A DNA stretch of 22,493 nt from Fragilaria radians. Its lineage: Eukaryota > Bacillariophyta > Fragilariophyceae > Fragilariales > Fragilariaceae. Both the position numbers and the translations under genes were made by a program. Below, one piece after another: positions 19,327 through 22,493 of the stretch; the stretch's first letter is position 1, and the number at the start of each line of letters is the position of its first letter. The notes under the pieces are model-generated. The model was not told where the DNA came from. It saw nothing but the letters and a program-made list of their open reading frames with translations, and did no database searches. The DNA lies in NCBI GenBank assembly GCA_900642245.1, contig CAAAJI010000001.1, positions 1,296,033-1,318,525 of the forward strand, in the 5' to 3' direction.

Positions 19327-20703
19327 TTACAATTCATCATTTCCAGAGTATAGATCTTGAAGAAAGGACGCTAAGTGTTTTGGGATGATTTGACCACTTG
19401 TAATTAGCTCGTCCAGAAAAAGAGAATTAGCATGTTTACTCGTGACTCTCGGAATGTTAAGCTTCAACTCTTCTCCCAATGCAATGTCCTTGGTAGCAAT
19501 CACTTGAAGTAGAATACCAGCACTTCCATTCGAACCACCGTGATCTTCATGAGACTTTAAACTTCCAGAGGATATGATACGTATTTCACAATTTGCTTGC
19601 TCATCATTGTCTTCTTCACTTCCTGGGTCCGAGGAAGAACGTCCTACTCGATTGATTAATCCAATGTTTCCAGCAACAGGAAATATTACCAGATCTTGAT
19701 AATTTCCAATTAATGCATCCGAGCGGACCCAACCAGTATCGTCTGCTTGATGTTGTAATCGTAAATCACCACTTTTATGGAGATCAATCAATGATTGCTG
19801 TTGTGTGGCGTCCCAGTCATCCCAAAAGAAACATGATGGAGCCAAGAGATTACTTTCTCTGGTTACCTTTGTCTGATCAAGAACTAATGCAGGAGATATT
19901 TCAAGGATATCTCCCGTCTGTACCGTTGTCTTCGCAACAGCCGTTGGGTGGTCTCTAGGGGGTAAACGTGAATCTTGGAACAATATAGTATTCAAATCAA
20001 CTTCGTTTTGGATGCGTGATTTCCATGTTGGCTGACCTATTCCAGAATGAATTTTGGAACAATATTTCTTCTTATCTTCTTCATAGACTGTTCCATTCTT
20101 TTGAGATTCATACGTCGGTACTAACTTTAACTCTAATTTCCGTTCTTGAAACCACAAAGTACCACCATCTTCCAATCCATAGCTAGAGAATAATTCCTCT
20201 CCAGCTGCAATGTCTCTACGCGCAAAAAATCCTGTTACGATTCCAATGTCAGGCTCATCTTCTGTAGGTTCCCTACCAAAGGCTGACCATGCAACATTGG
20301 GTTCTGTATGATGATTATAGAACATCGTATTCCCAAAGACGACACAATGTAACGTAGCAAACTCCTTTGTTTCATCATCCCAACGATCAAATCCATAAAC
20401 ATAATCCTGCAGGACAGTAGTATCTACAGTCAAATCTCCGTGGGGTACCGCAAAGAACCGAGGATTTATCTCTACAATTTCGTTGGCCTGAAAGTCTCGA
20501 CCAGCATAAACACCCCATCCACCCAAAGGTAAGGATGACGGAGCAAAGAATGTTTCACAATCTTCCCAAGAAGATTCCTGTGTTGTTTCTGCAGAGGACG
20601 AGTTTGACGTTACACAACTAGTCAACACGGAAAAGAGTAAAATGGATATCCATCGACTATAACAATGATAGAAAGCCGATCGTTGAATTCTGTGAATCGT
20701 CAT
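19327..20703 (-). CDS. SET-domain protein with signal peptide and C-terminal NDEL (paralogue B)
   Basis: A 458-residue paralogue of the gene at 17440, colinear along its whole length. The start is the ATG at 20703-20701: the frame is open further upstream to 20748 but only from a TTG, and from 20703 the N-terminus aligns with paralogue A (MT, basic residues, then a hydrophobic core at 18-30). First SET unit: GWGVYAGRDF (62-71), VVFGNTMFYNHH (121-132) and GEELFSSYG (168-176). Second unit: VAKTTVQTGDILEISP (256-271), GNIGLINRVG (345-354), an acidic insert with EEDNDE (363-368), ANCEIR (370-375) and GEELKLNIP (410-418). The unit-2 loop here keeps the Asn (INRVG) that paralogue A has lost (IDRIG). 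The NGT sequon (203-205) and the shared cysteines are conserved. It ends in NDEL, an ER-retention variant. Intronless. Confidence 0.85.
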   Translation of the reverse strand: MTIHRIQRSAFYHCYSRWISILLFSVLTSCVTSNSSSAETTQESSWEDCETFFAPSSLPLGGWGVYAGRDFQANEIVEINPRFFAVPHGDLTVDTTVLQDYVYGFDRWDDETKEFATLHCVVFGNTMFYNHHTEPNVAWSAFGREPTEDEPDIGIVTGFFARRDIAAGEELFSSYGLEDGGTLWFQERKLELKLVPTYESQKNGTVYEEDKKKYCSKIHSGIGQPTWKSRIQNEVDLNTILFQDSRLPPRDHPTAVAKTTVQTGDILEISPALVLDQTKVTRESNLLAPSCFFWDDWDATQQQSLIDLHKSGDLRLQHQADDTGWVRSDALIGNYQDLVIFPVAGNIGLINRVGRSSSDPGSEEDNDEQANCEIRIISSGSLKSHEDHGGSNGSAGILLQVIATKDIALGEELKLNIPRVTSKHANSLFLDELITSGQIIPKHLASFLQDLYSGNDEL

Positions 20704-21450
20704 CTCGACCCCTCGCCTTTCAATGACTAATACTTTAGAATGTAACAAGCGGTACCGAATTTGGATCTATGTTAAGGATACGAATTCATCGAAAAATGCA
20801 TACATTTTTTGAACAGAAACTTAACCCAAATTATAATGATAAAATGTTGTTGGCTTCTATTTAAGCATATGGAATGTTTATTAGAAATGCTGCTTTCAGA
20901 CTTTCGTATTTGACATTCCGCAACATTAAATGAAATAAAGGAAATAATACTTTACTTAGTTAGACCTATAAACAAGATGATTAACAAAAATCAATCTGCG
21001 TAAACATATACATCACTCCCAATATTTTAAGCATACTTACTACAAGTTACTTTAAACAAATGTAAAATCCATAGATCCAACTATAGATATTGTACACATT
21101 TCATCATGATTTCCAATTCACTATTTTTGTGACCTGCTTTCACAATTAAGGTGGTAGTTTCTATGAATTACAAAATTTTGAATCACGATATACTCTGCAA
21201 CCCATCACAAGAGTTCAAGATACAAGAGGATATAAGATCCACTTATAGAAAGTCTCTAAATTATATTTTAATTTCACCTTGTGTCTATTCATCACTCATA
21301 ATAGAGCCCTTTGATCACACTTGTTGTCTGAGGAATGGTATTTGCTCTATTTTGATTCTACAATTGTTTACTATGCATTCACGGTACAGGACGTCTCCCT
21401 CTATTAGTATACACAAACATCTCCTTGTTTAATACTTATTTTTTAAACTG
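20704..21450. other. Intergenic, AT-rich, no gene seen
   Basis: Contains the presumed promoter of paralogue B. A plus-strand frame at 21151-21432 begins at GTG and shows no motif, so it is treated as chance. Confidence 0.5.
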
Positions 21451-22493
21451 TTATTGTTTACAAAGTTTGTATAATTTGGCAATGGTTTGCCTACTTGTGT
21501 CTGTGAATCCCTCAACACCAGCCATCCATATTTCTTGTACTCCTTCTTTCTCAACAAACATGTCAATTAGAACATAAACATTCCACATCTTGTGCCTGAC
21601 TAGGCCAAGGCATGGTATTCCCGTTCAAGTCTGTCATGGATGAAGTAATTATTTTTCATACCAACATAGCACTTTCTGTCTTAATGATTTAGGGATATCT
21701 ATTTTATTTTTGTATCAAAGAAGGTTGTATTCTTCAATGTGTTGCTTAGATTAATACGGATGAGATAATTGTTTTCTCTTAGCCTTTTGACTCTTGTCTA
21801 TGATTTGAAGATCAAGACAGTATGTGTTGGGGAGTTTGATGTTACTGTGCTCTGAATCAGTGAGAAGTGTCAATGCGTCTTCTTCTTGAATCTTCCGATC
21901 ATCTATGCCAAAACTGGATTAGACATCCGATACAATATTATACTTCTCTGGTAAATATTGCTCAATATTCTTCAAGGAGCTAAAGCCTGCATACAATATG
22001 GTCTGAAGCTTTTGACCTTGCTGCTCTTATGGTCTGTAATGACTATGATTTCGTAAACTAGCAGGGCATTCTTGTTTTTGTTGCAGGATTTACTTTATGA
22101 TAGCACCTCATGTTATTTGGTTGTACATTGGCTTTGGACTGTGTTGAGCTTACATGAACAATAGATCATGGGTTTTATGCTGCATAACTTTCGTACCAAA
22201 GAATTGATCAGATGCATCTGTATTCGTTTGAACAGGTTTCCTGAAATCTTGGAAGGATAAAGGTACCTCAGTAGTGTAACTTTCTTGCTGTTTCATGAGT
22301 GTCCGTATGTTGGACACCATTCAAACTTGACTTTATTTGATATGATTACCAGGGTTTGCGATACACTTGTCGCCTTATCAACTACGTTCAGGAAACTTTG
22401 AGTATTTTCAGTGCCTCCATCTTTCATGGGGATAGTGCTTGTAGCCCAGGTGAGAGCTTTATTTTTGATGTTTAGTTTGCACTATGCCACCGA
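21451..22493 (-). other. Possible decayed ORF remnants on the minus strand
   Basis: Three separate stop-free minus-strand segments follow each other: 22481-22293 (63 codons, includes VKFEWCPTYGHS), 21918-21751 (56 codons, includes DDRKIQEEDALTLL) and 21624-21451 (58 codons, includes VYVLIDMFVEKEGVQEIW). Their composition looks protein-like. The FEWCP.(Y/H)GHS block recalls the zinc-binding part of diatom copia gag, but this is from memory and weak. No start, splice pattern or family is established. Confidence 0.25.

Noticed and set aside
20704..20748. Fifteen-residue upstream extension of SET paralogue B
   Set aside because: It begins at TTG; the ATG at 20703 gives an N-terminus that aligns with paralogue A.
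1..22493. tRNA genes, rRNA genes, CRISPR arrays or bacterial operons
   Set aside because: No tRNA T-loop/anticodon-arm combination, rRNA core or spaced repeat array was seen, and the gene content is eukaryotic.

Overview
The window looks like nuclear DNA from a low-GC stramenopile alga, most likely a diatom. The pointers are: genes that are intronless or carry one very short intron (68 and about 75 nt), eukaryote-type tRNA enzymes including a plant-type short tRNase Z, a Crinkler/RHS-type NTPase-nuclease gene, a large STAND-type ATPase, a pair of SET-domain proteins with signal peptides and C-terminal xDEL tails, and a decayed Ty1/copia element. The lineage is an inference from content; no marker gene settles it.

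Layout. 1-774: 3' part of a gene of unknown function, with a probable GC-AG intron. 1472-4432: two tRNA-maturation genes transcribed divergently, TRM5 (tRNA m1G37 methyltransferase, minus) and a tRNase Z (plus). Their start codons are 156 bp apart, and the gap holds a CCAAT box and a 16-bp perfect palindrome. 4433-5414: non-coding, with a 98-nt direct tandem duplication. 5415-7163: an intronless Crinkler-like gene with a Ubl-like header, a P-loop NTPase and a PD-(D/E)XK-like end. 8805-12064 (minus): a 1063-residue ATPase with a helical-repeat region, split by one 68-nt intron. 12065-17439: gene-poor and repeat-rich, with a degenerate minisatellite, a 110-nt direct repeat and a heavily frameshifted copia pol relic. 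17440-20703: two SET-domain paralogues arranged tail to tail, 564 bp apart. 20704-22493: no convincing gene; three stop-free segments of 56-63 codons on the minus strand may be a decayed ORF.

How the genes relate. TRM5 and tRNase Z act on the same substrate class (3' trimming of pre-tRNA and G37 methylation), so a shared promoter would make sense as co-expression. The SET pair is the most unusual content. Each protein has an N-terminal hydrophobic segment, a conserved N-glycosylation sequon, a set of conserved cysteines and a C-terminal RDEL or NDEL. This points to the ER lumen rather than chromatin. Each also appears to hold two SET-like units, the second degenerate.
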